A stretch of DNA of 64,000 nt from Streptomyces chattanoogensis (GCF_001294335.1 NZ_LGKG01000124.1:55813-119812); one strand, 5' to 3'. Positions 18,021 to 26,741 are shown, counted from the first letter of the stretch. Program-made: numbers and translations. Notes: generated from the sequence alone by a model not told the origin.

Positions 18021-18404
18021 TCACTTCATGCACAGGCAGAACGGATGCCCCGCCGGATCCAGATAGACCCGGAAGTCACGCTTGCCGTCATCGGGCTGGA
18101 CCAGCGTCGCGCCCAGCCTGATGACCTTGGCCTCGGCCTCGTCGATATCGGCGGTGCGTACGTCGAAGTCGAGATGCAGCTGCTGCGGCTGGTCCTGGCC
18201 GGGCCAGTCCGGCCGCCGGTAGTCGCCGGCCACCTGCTGGAAGGCGAGCGTCCGGCCGCCCGGCCCCACGACCTCGACCCAGTCGTCGTCGCTCGCGTCG
18301 TCCCCGCCCTCAACGTGCCACCCGAGCATCTCGGCATAGAAGCCGGCGAGCGCCCACGGGTCGGGACAGTCCAGCACCGTGACGCCGAGCTCGATCAGTG
18401 CCAT
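18021..18404 (-). CDS. VOC superfamily (glyoxalase-fold) protein
   Basis: 127 residues from the ATG at 18404, chosen because GGAGGT lies 7 nt upstream; the open frame extends further without support. It contains the repeated beta-alpha-beta-beta-beta pattern: 'VTVLDCPDPWALAGFYAEML' in the first half, and 'HLDFDVRTADIDEAEAKVIR' and 'VYLDPAGHPFCLC' in the second. Potential metal ligands are His ('QLHLDFDV') and residues near the C-terminal 'DPAGHPF'. Members range from dioxygenases to resistance and lyase proteins, so the reaction cannot be assigned. Confidence 0.88.
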   Translation of the reverse strand: MALIELGVTVLDCPDPWALAGFYAEMLGWHVEGGDDASDDDWVEVVGPGGRTLAFQQVAGDYRRPDWPGQDQPQQLHLDFDVRTADIDEAEAKVIRLGATLVQPDDGKRDFRVYLDPAGHPFCLCMK

Positions 18405-18499
18405 GGCATTACCTCCGCATCGCAGGAACCGGTCACTTCGCGTCGCATGTGCATGATGGCGGGTACGGGCCGGCCGGCGGCCGAGGCGGATCCGGCGGG

Positions 18500-19840
18500 T
18501 TACGCCTGCGGGCGGCCCAGCGCCCGGTAGCTCCAGCCGGCCTTGCGCCACAGCTCCGGGTCGAGGGCGTTGCGCCCGTCCAGGATCCGCCGCTCGGCGA
18601 CCACCTCACCCAGCGCCGCCGGATCCAGCTCCCGGAATTCGCTCCACTCCGTCAGATGCAGCACCACGTCCGCGCCCCGCACCGCCTCCGGAGCGCTGTC
18701 CGCGTACGCCAGGGTGGGGAACAGCCGTCGTGCGTTCTCCATCCCCTTCGGGTCGTAGACCGTCACCTGCCCGCCCTGGAGGTGAATCTGTCCCGCGACG
18801 TTGAGCGCCGGCGAATCGCGTACGTCGTCCGAGTCCGGCTTGAAGGTCGCGCCCAGTACGGCGACCCGCTTGCCCAGGAAGCCGCCGCCCACCGCGTCGC
18901 GGGCCAGCTCGACCATGTGGCCGCGGCGCCGCATGTTGATGGAGTCGACCTCGCGCAGGAACGTCAGCGCCTGGTCCGCGCCCAGCTCACCGGCGCGCGC
19001 CATGAACGCCCGGATGTCCTTGGGCAGGCAGCCGCCCCCGAAGCCGATCCCGGCCCGCAGGAACTTCTTGCCGATCCGCTCGTCGTGGCCGATGGCCTCG
19101 GCCAGCTTCACCACATCGCCGTCGGCGGCCTCGCACACCTCCGCCATGGCGTTGATGAACGAGATCTTCGTCGCCAGGAACGAATTCGCGGAGGTCTTCA
19201 CCAGCTCGGCGGTCGGGTAGTCCATCACCACGAACGGCGACCCCTCCTTGAGGGGCGTGGCGTACACCTCCCGCAGCATCTCCTCGGCCCGCTCGCTCGC
19301 CACACCCGCCACGATCCGGTCGGGGTGCAGGGTGTCCTGTACGGCGAAGCCCTCGCGCAGGAACTCCGGGTTCCAGGCGAGCTCGGCGGCCCTGCCGGCC
19401 GGGGCGGTGGCCGCCAGCCGCTCGGCGAGCCGGGCCGCGCTGCCCACCGGCACCGTCGACTTGCCGACGACGAGCGCGGGCCGGTCCAGATGCGGCGCCA
19501 GCGCGTCGAAGGCGGTCTCCACGTACGACATGTCGCAGGCGTACTCGCCGTGCTTCTGCGGCGTGTTCACACACACGAAGTGCACATCGCCGAAGGCCGC
19601 GACCTCTTCGTACGAGGTGGTGAAGCGCAGCCGCCCGCTGGAGCCCTCGATCCCGGCGACATGGCGGCGCAGCAGCTCCTCCAGCCCCGGCTCGTACATC
19701 GGGACCTCGCCGCGCTGCAGCATCTCGATCTTCTCGGGCACCACGTCCAGGCCCAGCACCTCGAAACCCAGCTCGGCCATGGCGGCGGCGTGGGTGGCAC
19801 CGAGGTAGCCGGTGCCGATCACGGTGATCTTGAGGGCCAT
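18500..19840 (-). CDS. ugd: UDP-glucose 6-dehydrogenase
   Basis: 446 residues. The Rossmann N-terminus 'KITVIGTGYLGATHAAAMAE', 'FVCVNTPQ' and 'VVGKSTVPVGS' bind NAD. The catalytic cysteine lies in 'GIGFGGGCLPKDIRAF', and the C-terminal domain begins around 'GKRVAVLGATFKPDSDDVRD'. It oxidises UDP-glucose to UDP-glucuronate, a precursor of teichuronic-type or other envelope polysaccharide. It stands alone on the minus strand, with GGAG upstream of the ATG. The LCP and glycosyltransferase genes downstream are plausible users of its product (inference). Confidence 0.95.
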   Translation of the reverse strand: MALKITVIGTGYLGATHAAAMAELGFEVLGLDVVPEKIEMLQRGEVPMYEPGLEELLRRHVAGIEGSSGRLRFTTSYEEVAAFGDVHFVCVNTPQKHGEYACDMSYVETAFDALAPHLDRPALVVGKSTVPVGSAARLAERLAATAPAGRAAELAWNPEFLREGFAVQDTLHPDRIVAGVASERAEEMLREVYATPLKEGSPFVVMDYPTAELVKTSANSFLATKISFINAMAEVCEAADGDVVKLAEAIGHDERIGKKFLRAGIGFGGGCLPKDIRAFMARAGELGADQALTFLREVDSINMRRRGHMVELARDAVGGGFLGKRVAVLGATFKPDSDDVRDSPALNVAGQIHLQGGQVTVYDPKGMENARRLFPTLAYADSAPEAVRGADVVLHLTEWSEFRELDPAALGEVVAERRILDGRNALDPELWRKAGWSYRALGRPQA

Positions 19841-20007
19841 GGACGCTGCTCCAGACGCTTCCGGGGAAAATGGTGCTGACCGAGCATAGTCGCGCGCCGT
19901 ACGGCAGTCCCCGGCCGTGCGCCCGCTCTCCGCCGCCTGTCGGCAACCTCACGTATCCGTAACCGGCCCAGCGGCCTAGAATCCGAAGTCGTAGTTTGGT
20001 TACTTAA

Positions 20008-20037
20008 CAGTAGTTAGCAGTAGTAGGCAGCAGTGAG
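20008..20037. repeat. Three phased 10-bp repeats before the acyl-CoA dehydrogenase gene
   Basis: CAGTAGTTAG, CAGTAGTAGG and CAGCAGTGAG lie head to tail at 20008-20037 with a period of exactly 10 bp, ending 27 bp before the TTG start. The region is AT-rich for this genome. Helical phasing suggests a protein-binding array, but no regulator is known. Confidence 0.45.
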
Positions 20038-20064
20038 CATCAGCTCATAGGGGAGTGAGAAACC

Positions 20065-21240
20065 TTGGCGGGAACCGCTGATTTCGATCTGTACCGGCCG
20101 TCGGAGGAGCACGACATGCTCCGCGAGTCGGTGCGTGCGCTCGCCGAGGCGAAGATCGCGCCGTTCGCCGCCGCGGTGGACGAGGAGGCGCGTTTCCCGC
20201 AGGAGGCGCTGGACGCGCTGGTCGCCAACGACCTGCACGCCGTCCACGTACCGGAGGCCTACGGCGGCGCCGGTGCCGACGCGCTGGCCACCGTCATCGT
20301 GATCGAGGAGGTCGCACGGGCCTGTGCCTCCTCCTCCCTCATCCCGGCCGTCAACAAGCTCGGCTCGCTCCCGGTGATCCTCTCCGGTTCCGAGGAGCTG
20401 AAGAAGAAGTACCTGGGCCCGCTCGCCAAGGGCGACGCGATGTTCTCGTACTGCCTGTCCGAGCCGGATGCCGGCTCCGACGCCGCCGGCATGAAGACCA
20501 AGGCCGTACGCGACGGCGACTACTGGGTGCTCAACGGCGTCAAGCGCTGGATCACCAACGCCGGCGTCTCCGAGTACTACACGGTGATGGCGGTCACCGA
20601 CCCCGAGAAGCGCTCGAAGGGCATCTCCGCCTTCGTCGTCGAGAAGTCCGACGAGGGCGTCTCGTTCGGCGCCCCGGAGAAGAAGCTCGGCATCAAGGGC
20701 TCCCCGACCCGCGAGGTCTACCTCGACAACGTCCGCATCCCCGCCGACCGCATGATCGGCGCCGAGGGCACCGGCTTCGCCACCGCCATGAAGACCCTGG
20801 ACCACACCCGCATCACCATCGCGGCCCAGGCCCTCGGCATCGCCCAGGGCGCCCTGGACTACGCCAAGGGCTACGTCCAGGAGCGCAAGCAGTTCGGCAA
20901 GCCGATCGGCGACTTCCAGGGCGTGCAGTTCATGCTCGCCGACATGGCCATGAAGGTGGAGGCGGCCCGCCAGCTGACCTACGCCGCCGCCGCCCGCTCC
21001 GAGCGCATCTCGGCCGGCGGCAAGGGCGAGGACCTCACCTTCTTCGGCGCCGCCGCCAAGTGCTACGCCTCGGACGCCGCCATGGAGATCACCACCGACG
21101 CCGTCCAGCTCCTGGGCGGCTACGGCTACACCCGTGACTACCCGGTCGAGCGGATGATGCGCGACGCCAAGATCACGCAGATCTACGAGGGCACGAACCA
21201 GGTGCAGCGGATCGTGATGGCGCGGAACCTGCCGCAGTAG
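20065..21240 (+). CDS. Acyl-CoA dehydrogenase (FadE type)
   Basis: 391 residues beginning at a TTG with AGGGGAG 9 nt upstream. All three domains are present: N-terminal helices; the middle beta domain with 'YCLSEPDAGSDAAGMKTKAV' and 'WITNAGVSEYYTVMAVT', which bind FAD; and the C-terminal helices with 'QFGKPIGDFQGVQFMLADMA'. The catalytic base is in 'IYEGTNQVQRIVMARNL'. It oxidises acyl-CoA to trans-2-enoyl-CoA with FAD, passing electrons to ETF. A fadE gene close to purEK is also conserved in mycobacteria (FadE25). Two terminators follow. Confidence 0.96.
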   Translation: MAGTADFDLYRPSEEHDMLRESVRALAEAKIAPFAAAVDEEARFPQEALDALVANDLHAVHVPEAYGGAGADALATVIVIEEVARACASSSLIPAVNKLGSLPVILSGSEELKKKYLGPLAKGDAMFSYCLSEPDAGSDAAGMKTKAVRDGDYWVLNGVKRWITNAGVSEYYTVMAVTDPEKRSKGISAFVVEKSDEGVSFGAPEKKLGIKGSPTREVYLDNVRIPADRMIGAEGTGFATAMKTLDHTRITIAAQALGIAQGALDYAKGYVQERKQFGKPIGDFQGVQFMLADMAMKVEAARQLTYAAAARSERISAGGKGEDLTFFGAAAKCYASDAAMEITTDAVQLLGGYGYTRDYPVERMMRDAKITQIYEGTNQVQRIVMARNLPQ

Positions 21241-21273
21241 GCGCACACGCACCCTCCGCGCAGCTTCACCACG

Positions 21274-21298
21274 GGCCCCCGGCGCTCCGCCGGGGGCC
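21274..21298 (+). terminator. Terminator after the acyl-CoA dehydrogenase gene
   Basis: Perfect 11-bp stem (21274-21284 with 21288-21298), a 3-nt loop, then GTTCTTC. Confidence 0.8.
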
Positions 21299-21313
21299 GT
21301 TCTTCGGGAAGTG

Positions 21314-21347
21314 AGTGAGGCCCCGCCGTTTCCGGCGGGGCCTCACT
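21314..21347. terminator. Second, symmetrical terminator
   Basis: Perfect 15-bp stem (21314-21328 with 21333-21347) and a TTTC loop, placed to stop the LCP gene from the other strand as well. Confidence 0.85.
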
Positions 21348-21368
21348 GGTGACGGTGACGGCGTCGGG

Positions 21369-22646
21369 TCAGTTCCCGCTGACCGTGACCTTCTCGTCGT
21401 TGTTCAGCTGCTGCACCAGCTGCTGCACCTTGGCCTTGTCCCAGACCAGGTTGCCGCCGGTGGAGCCGTTGATCGGCATGTTCATCGACTTGCCGTCGCC
21501 GCCCATGACGCCCTTCATCGCGAAGAACATCTGGCCCAGGTCCCACAGGCTCATGTCCTTGTCGACGATGAGGGTGTCCAGGCCGGCGCTCATCGTCGGG
21601 TAGAGCTTGAAGGGGTTGAGGACCGTACCCGGGGTGGCGACCTGACCGGCCAGCGTGCCCAGGAACTTCTGCTGGTTCTTCGTACGGTCCAGGTCGCTGC
21701 CCGCGAAGGCGTGCCGGGTGCGGACGAAGGCGAGGGCCTGCTGGCCGTTGAGGGTCTGCTTGCCCGCGGGGAAGTCGGCGCCCGACCACTTGTCCTTGAA
21801 CGCCTTGGGGATGTCCATCTCGACGCCGCCGATGGCGTCCACGATGCCCGCGAAGCCGGCGAAGCCGATCTCGACGTAGTGGTCGATGTGCAGCTTGGTG
21901 TTGAACTCGACGGTGCGGACCAGGAGTTCCGGGCCGTCCTCGGCGTAGGCCGCGTTCAGCTTGGTGTGGCGGCCGGTGCCCGGGTACTTCTTGCCGGAGT
22001 CCGAGCCGACGAAGGTGGGTATCTCCACGTCCGAGTCACGGGGCAGCGAGATCAGCGTCGGGCCGTTGGAGCCGTCGTGCAGGATCATCATGGAGTCGGT
22101 GCGCTTGCCCTCGGCGGAGCCGGTGTGCAGCTTCTTCTTCTGCGCGTCCGTCATGCCCTCGCGGCTGTCCGAGCCCACGATCAGGTAGTTGGTGCCGTCC
22201 CCGGCCTCCGGCCGGTCGATGACCTTGCTCAGGTCCACCTTGCGGCGGAGCTTGCCGTCGGCCCAGAAGTACGTGGCGACGGAGGTGACGGCCAGCACCA
22301 CGACCAGGGTCAGCACGGTCCACTTGATGCGGCGGCCCCAGTTGGGGCGCGGCCGGGCACCGCGCGGACCGTAGTCGTCATAGCCGTCGTCGCCGCCGCG
22401 GCCACCGCCGCCGCCGTAGACCTGACCGGTGTTGTAGCCGCTGTCGTAGTCGTCGTAGCCCTGCGACTGCTGCGGCGGTACGGAGCCGCGGCGCGGGGAC
22501 ATCTGCGGGGGCAGCGGGGGCTCGCTGCGGGGGTACCCCGCGTCGCGCCGCACCTGCGGCATGGCGCGCGCACCCTCCGGATCGACGCCGCCGCTGCCGC
22601 GTCCATACCGGTAGCCGTTCTGGTCCCCGGACTCCCACTCATTCAT
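21369..22646 (-). CDS. LytR-CpsA-Psr (LCP) family transferase, copy 1
   Basis: 425 residues. The ATG at 22646 ('MNEWESGDQNGYRYGRGSGG') matches the usual Streptomyces start; an upstream ATG at 22682 is possible, and neither has a clear ribosome site. A ~110-residue disordered cytoplasmic region and one transmembrane helix (~130-150, 'WTVLTLVVVLAVTSVATYFW') precede the extracellular LCP domain. That domain has the key Arg/Asp motifs 'LIVGSDSRE', 'ISLPRDSDVEIP', 'HYVEIGFAGFAGIVDAIGGV' and 'FVRTRHAFAGSDLDRTKNQQ'. LCP enzymes move glycopolymers from polyprenyl-phosphate carriers to peptidoglycan. This copy has no LytR_C tail domain. Confidence 0.93.
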   Translation of the reverse strand: MNEWESGDQNGYRYGRGSGGVDPEGARAMPQVRRDAGYPRSEPPLPPQMSPRRGSVPPQQSQGYDDYDSGYNTGQVYGGGGGRGGDDGYDDYGPRGARPRPNWGRRIKWTVLTLVVVLAVTSVATYFWADGKLRRKVDLSKVIDRPEAGDGTNYLIVGSDSREGMTDAQKKKLHTGSAEGKRTDSMMILHDGSNGPTLISLPRDSDVEIPTFVGSDSGKKYPGTGRHTKLNAAYAEDGPELLVRTVEFNTKLHIDHYVEIGFAGFAGIVDAIGGVEMDIPKAFKDKWSGADFPAGKQTLNGQQALAFVRTRHAFAGSDLDRTKNQQKFLGTLAGQVATPGTVLNPFKLYPTMSAGLDTLIVDKDMSLWDLGQMFFAMKGVMGGDGKSMNMPINGSTGGNLVWDKAKVQQLVQQLNNDEKVTVSGN

Positions 22647-22919
22647 GGAAGGCAGTGTGCATGCCGCAAGGGGCCGCCCCATAGGGCAGGTACATGATCG
22701 GACCAGGGCTGTTGCAGACCTGATGCAAAGCGACGGAGGCCTTCCCGCCCATACCGCAAGGGGCCGTGACCATTCCGGCGGGGCTTTCGGAAGCAGTCAT
22801 TCCGGATAGTTTCCGGCGAGGGCGGGGAGACGAGCGTCACGCGGGGAGAGAGTTGTCACGAGACGGGGGTCACAGGGCGGCCGGGGCGGCTCCGGGAACG
22901 CCCCGCTTAGGCTGGCCCC

Positions 22920-23474
22920 ATGACCGAACTCGTCACCAACAGCCAGGAGGGCGAGCTCGCGGGCAAGCCGACCTCCGTCTCCCGTACGACGCTGTCGCAC
23001 ATCATGACCGCGGCCGACACCAATCTCCTCGGGACGGTGCACGGTGGCGTGATCATGAAACTGGTCGACGATGCGGCGGGCGCGGTGGCCGGCCGGCACT
23101 CCGGCGGCCCGGCGGTGACGGCCTCGATGGACGAGATGGCCTTCCTGGAGCCGGTCCGGGTCGGCGACCTGGTCCATGTGAAGGCCCAGGTGAACTGGAC
23201 CGGCCGCTCCTCCATGGAGGTCGGCGTACGGGTCCTGGCCGAGCGCTGGAACGAATCCACCCCGGCCCAGCAGGTCGGCTCCGCCTACCTCGTCTTCGCG
23301 GCCGTGGACGAACACGGCAAACCGCGCCGGGTGCCGCCGGTCCTCCCCGAGACGGAGCGCGACAAGCGCCGCTACCAGGAGGCGCAGATCCGCCGCACCC
23401 ACCGTCTCGCCCGACGCCGCGCGATCATGGAACTGCGGGAGCGGCGGGCGGCGGAGGGGCTCGACGAGGTGTAG
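22920..23474 (+). CDS. Hotdog-fold acyl-CoA thioesterase (YciA/BFIT type)
   Basis: 184 residues. The hotdog core begins 'RTTLSHIMTAADTNLLGTVH', where the conserved Asp/Asn and 'GTVHGGVIMKLVDDAAGAVA' helix form the acyl-CoA thioesterase active site. 'VTASMDEMAFLEPVRVGDLV' and 'AQVNWTGRSSMEVGVRV' complete it. It hydrolyses acyl-CoA to fatty acid and CoA. The C-terminal ~35 residues are highly basic. A hydrolase and a P450 follow on the same strand, suggesting lipid or small-molecule metabolism. Confidence 0.92.
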   Translation: MTELVTNSQEGELAGKPTSVSRTTLSHIMTAADTNLLGTVHGGVIMKLVDDAAGAVAGRHSGGPAVTASMDEMAFLEPVRVGDLVHVKAQVNWTGRSSMEVGVRVLAERWNESTPAQQVGSAYLVFAAVDEHGKPRRVPPVLPETERDKRRYQEAQIRRTHRLARRRAIMELRERRAAEGLDEV

Positions 23475-23558
23475 CAGCACCGGGCGGTGCCCTTGCGTGG
23501 CGAAGTCGTCACGGTCAGTGTGGGTCGGACGACGTCTCCCGACGCACCTGGAGTGAGC

Positions 23559-24344
23559 GTGGCTTCCTTCGTACTGCCCCATGGCCTGCACGGCAGCGGA
23601 CCGCACAAGGTCATCGCCGTCCACGGCTGGCTCGCCGACCGGTCCGCCTACGCCCCCGTCCTGTCCGACCTCGACCGGGACGCGTTCCAGTACGCCCTGG
23701 TCGACCTGCGCGGCTACGGCGAGGCGAAGGGCGCGGACGGCACGTACACCACGGCCGAGGCGGCGGCAGATGTGCTGGCGCTCGCCGACCGGCTGGGCTG
23801 GGAGCGGTTCTCGGTGATCGGCCATTCGATGGGCGGCAGCGTCGCCCAGCGGGTGCTGGCCGCGGCGCCGCACCGCCTCCGCAGGATCGTCGGCGTCTCG
23901 CCGGTCCCCGCCGACGGGCTGCCCATGCCGCCCGAACAGTGGGAGCTGTTCTCCGCCGCGGACCGCACCCCGGAGAACCGGCGGATCATCATCGACCTCA
24001 CCACCGGCGGGCAGCGCCCGGCCGCCTGGCTGGACCGGATGGTGCGCCGGTCGCTGGAGTGCAGCGATCCCAAGGCGTTCCGGGCGTGGCTGGACTCCTG
24101 GGCGGGGGAGGGGTTCGCCGCCGAGGTCGACGGGGCCGCGGTGCCGGCGCTGGCGGTGGCCGGGGCGCTGGATCCCGCGCTGGGCGCCGAGCTGATGCGC
24201 CGGACATGGCTGCAGTGGTACGTCAACGCCGAGCTGGTCGAGCTGCCAGGGGCCGGGCACTACGCGATGGACGAGACGCCGCTGGCGCTGATCCGGGTGG
24301 TGGAGGACTTCCTGCGGGCGGACGGCGACGGCGAAGCCGGATGA
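23559..24344 (+). CDS. Alpha/beta-hydrolase fold protein
   Basis: 261 residues from the GTG at 23559, which has GGAG 5 nt upstream; in-frame GTGs at 23553 and 23487 are alternatives. The oxyanion loop 'VIAVHGWLADRS' and nucleophile elbow 'VIGHSMGGSVAQRV' (Ser) are clear. The acid is probably in 'VAGALDPALG', and the catalytic His is in 'LPGAGHYAMDETP'. The substrate is unknown; it could be an esterase, lactonase or epoxide hydrolase. The stop overlaps the P450 start (ATGA), so the two are translated together. Confidence 0.88.
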   Translation: MASFVLPHGLHGSGPHKVIAVHGWLADRSAYAPVLSDLDRDAFQYALVDLRGYGEAKGADGTYTTAEAAADVLALADRLGWERFSVIGHSMGGSVAQRVLAAAPHRLRRIVGVSPVPADGLPMPPEQWELFSAADRTPENRRIIIDLTTGGQRPAAWLDRMVRRSLECSDPKAFRAWLDSWAGEGFAAEVDGAAVPALAVAGALDPALGAELMRRTWLQWYVNAELVELPGAGHYAMDETPLALIRVVEDFLRADGDGEAG

Positions 24345-25651
24345 CCGTGCCGGACGTCTTCGACCCCCGCCGCTACACCGACGGCCTCCCGCACGACGCG
24401 TACCGGCTGTTGCGCGACCGGTATCCGGTGGCCTGGCAGGAGGAGCCCGAAGTCCTCGGCTGGCCCGCCGGCCCCGGCTTCTGGGCGGTCACCCGGCATG
24501 CCGACGTCGTACGGGTCCTGAAGGACGCGCGTACCTTCTCCTCCCATTTGGGCGCCACCCAGATCCGCGACCCCGACCCGGCCGACCTGCCGTTCATCCG
24601 GCGCATGATGCTCAATCAGGATCCTTCCCCAAGCTCTCAACTCCGTTCGAGCAGGGGGGACCCCACTGATCACGGACGCCTGCGCCGCCTCGTCAGCCGG
24701 GCCTTCACCCCGCGCCGGGTCGACCGTTTCGAGGCCGTCGTGCGGCAACGGGCCCGTGACCTGCTGGCGGCGGCGGTCGGGACGGCGCGCACCGGGGACG
24801 GCGCCTGCGACATCGTCACCGCCGTCACGGACGACTACGCGCTGCTCAATCTCGCCGATCTGCTCGGGGTGCCGCCCGGCGAGCGCGGGCTGCTGCTGGA
24901 CTGGACCCGGCGGGTGATCGGCTACCAGGACCCGGACGAAGCGGGTCCGGCCGCAACCGGGCCGGACGGGCGGCCCGCCGACCCCCGCTCCCCGGCCATG
25001 CTCCAGGACATGTTCGCCTTCGCCCGGGAGCTGGCCGCCCACAAACGCAGGCATCCGGCCGACGACGTCATGACCGTGCTCGCCTCGGACCCCGAACTGG
25101 CCACGCCCGAGCTGGAGATGTCCTTCTTCCTGCTGACCATCGCGGGCAACGACACCGTCCGCAGCGCGGCCCCCGGCGGCCTGCTGGTACTCGCCGAGCA
25201 CCCGGAGGCGTACCGCGCGCTGCGCACCGGCGCGGTGGGGACGGCGTCCTGCGCGGAGGAGCTGCTGCGGTGGCACCCGCCGGTGCTCAGCTTCCGCCGG
25301 ACCGCGGCGTACGACACGGAACTCGCCGGCCGCCCGATCCGCGCCGGTGACAAGGTGGTCGTCTTCCACGGTTCGGCCAACCACGACGAGCGGGTCTTCG
25401 CGGACCCGCACCGGCTGGACCCGGCCCGTACCCCCAATCCCCATGTCTCGTTCGGCGACGGCCCGCATGTCTGCCTGGGCGCGCATCTCGCCCGGCTGCA
25501 GCTGCGGGTGCTGTACGAGGAGACGCGCGGCCTGCTGCCCGCACTGGCGGTCGCCGCTCCGCCGCGGCGGCTGGTGTCGAACTTCAACCACGGTCTGAAG
25601 TCGCTGCGTCTGCGGCTGGTGGATGTCCCGGCGGACGGGCCGGCCGGGTAG
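24341..25651 (+). CDS. Cytochrome P450 with a repeat-derived insertion
   Basis: 436 residues. I-helix 'LLTIAGNDTVRSAA', ExxR 'EELLRW' and haem loop 'HVSFGDGPHVCLGAHLARLQ' with the axial Cys are intact. The N-terminal 'FSSHLGATQIRDPDP' resembles the CYP124/125/142-like lipid or steroid hydroxylases (weak). Between the conserved 'MMLNQDP' and 'DHGRLRRLV', normally continuous in P450s, lie ~13 extra residues (~96-109, 'SPSSQLRSSRGDP') encoded by the hairpin repeat at 24623-24667. The loop is at the surface in known structures, so activity may survive. It overlaps the convergent VanZ gene by 68 bp. Confidence 0.93.
   Translation: MTVPDVFDPRRYTDGLPHDAYRLLRDRYPVAWQEEPEVLGWPAGPGFWAVTRHADVVRVLKDARTFSSHLGATQIRDPDPADLPFIRRMMLNQDPSPSSQLRSSRGDPTDHGRLRRLVSRAFTPRRVDRFEAVVRQRARDLLAAAVGTARTGDGACDIVTAVTDDYALLNLADLLGVPPGERGLLLDWTRRVIGYQDPDEAGPAATGPDGRPADPRSPAMLQDMFAFARELAAHKRRHPADDVMTVLASDPELATPELEMSFFLLTIAGNDTVRSAAPGGLLVLAEHPEAYRALRTGAVGTASCAEELLRWHPPVLSFRRTAAYDTELAGRPIRAGDKVVVFHGSANHDERVFADPHRLDPARTPNPHVSFGDGPHVCLGAHLARLQLRVLYEETRGLLPALAVAAPPRRLVSNFNHGLKSLRLRLVDVPADGPAG
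24623..24667 (+). repeat. Hairpin repeat inserted in the P450 gene (copy A)
   Basis: A 45-bp element containing CCCCaaGCTC, a 12-nt loop and GAGCagGGGG, flanked by GATC on both sides. Its 43-bp core matches the reverse complement of 42173-42218 at 38 of 43 positions. It interrupts a conserved P450 motif in frame. Confidence 0.85.
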
Positions 25652-26210
25652 CGGCGGTGCCCGGCACGGCCGCCCGGGTCACTGCCAGCCGCGCCAGCAG
25701 CGCCAGCCCCGCCCCGGTCACCGTCCCGGCCGCCGCGCACAGGACGTCGTCGATATCGGCGATCCGCCCGGCCCGCATCAGCAGCTGAGCGGTTTCGACG
25801 GCCACGCACAGGCCGACGCCCAGGAGGAAGGCCCCGGCGGCCGACCAGCGGGGGGCCGCGCAGCGCAGCAGCACCGGGCCGGGGACGTACAGGGCGGCAA
25901 GGGCGGCCATCTGCCGGATCAGCATCGACCGCTCCTGGGGCTGGAGCGGGGCACCAGGAGCGAAGAGGCTCTCGCCCGGCCGCCACCACAAGGTGGCGTC
26001 GGCCGAGCCGACCGGCTGGGTGGGGACCAGCGTCACGAGGACGAGCAGCAGGAGCCACCCGGCCAGGAGGGCGGCGGCGGTGGTGCGGGGAACGGGGCTC
26101 ACGGGCGTGCGGGCGGTCCAGGCGGCGAGGGACAGGGCCAGGGCCACCATGGCGGTGAGGAAGAGCGCCACGGCGGTGGGGGAGAGGGCCGGTACTGCTG
26201 CCTGCCACAT
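25584..26210 (-). CDS. VanZ family membrane protein
   Basis: 208 residues with about five hydrophobic segments. 'LLLVLVTLVPTQPVG' and 'GVGLCVAVETAQLLMRAGRI' plus 'ADIDDVLCAAAGTVTGAGLA' are the VanZ signature (ExxQ and D(V/I)xxN/A-type helix). VanZ proteins give low-level teicoplanin resistance in enterococci; in Streptomyces the family is large and its roles are mostly unknown. The last 22 codons overlap the 3' end of the convergent P450 gene. The start has AGGAGG upstream. Confidence 0.85.
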   Translation of the reverse strand: MWQAAVPALSPTAVALFLTAMVALALSLAAWTARTPVSPVPRTTAAALLAGWLLLLVLVTLVPTQPVGSADATLWWRPGESLFAPGAPLQPQERSMLIRQMAALAALYVPGPVLLRCAAPRWSAAGAFLLGVGLCVAVETAQLLMRAGRIADIDDVLCAAAGTVTGAGLALLARLAVTRAAVPGTAATRPARPPGHPPAADAATSDRG

Positions 26211-26276
26211 GGTGTCCTCCTGCGCTCCTGTGCTCCTGAGGAGCTGTGGACCTGGGCGTGGGTATCAGGTGCGGGA

Positions 26277-26741
26277 TCAGGCGCAGCTCCACTTGGTGAC
26301 GAAGACGGTCATGTCGCGCTCCATGACGCCTCGGATGCATTCGTCCGGCAGCATGTTCACCCGGCTGCCGAGGGTGACGGAGCCGTACCGCAGGCGGCGG
26401 GTGCCGAACCAGCCGGGGAACGCGGTGATCCTCGCGTTCTTGCGCTGATAGCCCAGGCGCACGGAGAAATGGGCAGCGGGCCCGGCCTCCCGGCGGCGGT
26501 AGGTCGTGGTGTACCGGCCGGCCGCGCCCACCGGGCCGTGCAGGCACAGCCGGCCGTTGGCCAGATCGCCGCAGCCGGTCGGCGCGGCGGGGGCGCGCGG
26601 GGCCGCACCGGCGGTGGCGGCGACCAGACACAGGGCGGCGAGGGTGACACCGGCGCGGGGGACACAGTGGTACCCGGCCGGGCGGTCGCCGGTGGGCGGG
26701 CGGGGCGGCCCCGTACGGCGCCGGGGGGCGGGAACGGTCAC
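26277..26741 (-). CDS. Small secreted cysteine-containing protein, unknown
   Basis: 154 residues from a GTG that overlaps the stop of the LCP gene (GTGA), implying coupling. After a ~30-residue basic n-region comes a signal sequence ('VTLAALCLVAATAGAAPRAP'). The mature ~100-residue domain has four cysteines ('TGCGDLANGRLCLHG', 'DECIRG', 'KWSCA') and a beta-rich centre 'SVRLGYQRKNARITAF'. The spacing suggests two disulfides. I do not recognise the family. Its operon position suggests that it acts with the LCP ligase at the cell surface. Confidence 0.65.
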   Translation of the reverse strand: MTVPAPRRRTGPPRPPTGDRPAGYHCVPRAGVTLAALCLVAATAGAAPRAPAAPTGCGDLANGRLCLHGPVGAAGRYTTTYRRREAGPAAHFSVRLGYQRKNARITAFPGWFGTRRLRYGSVTLGSRVNMLPDECIRGVMERDMTVFVTKWSCA

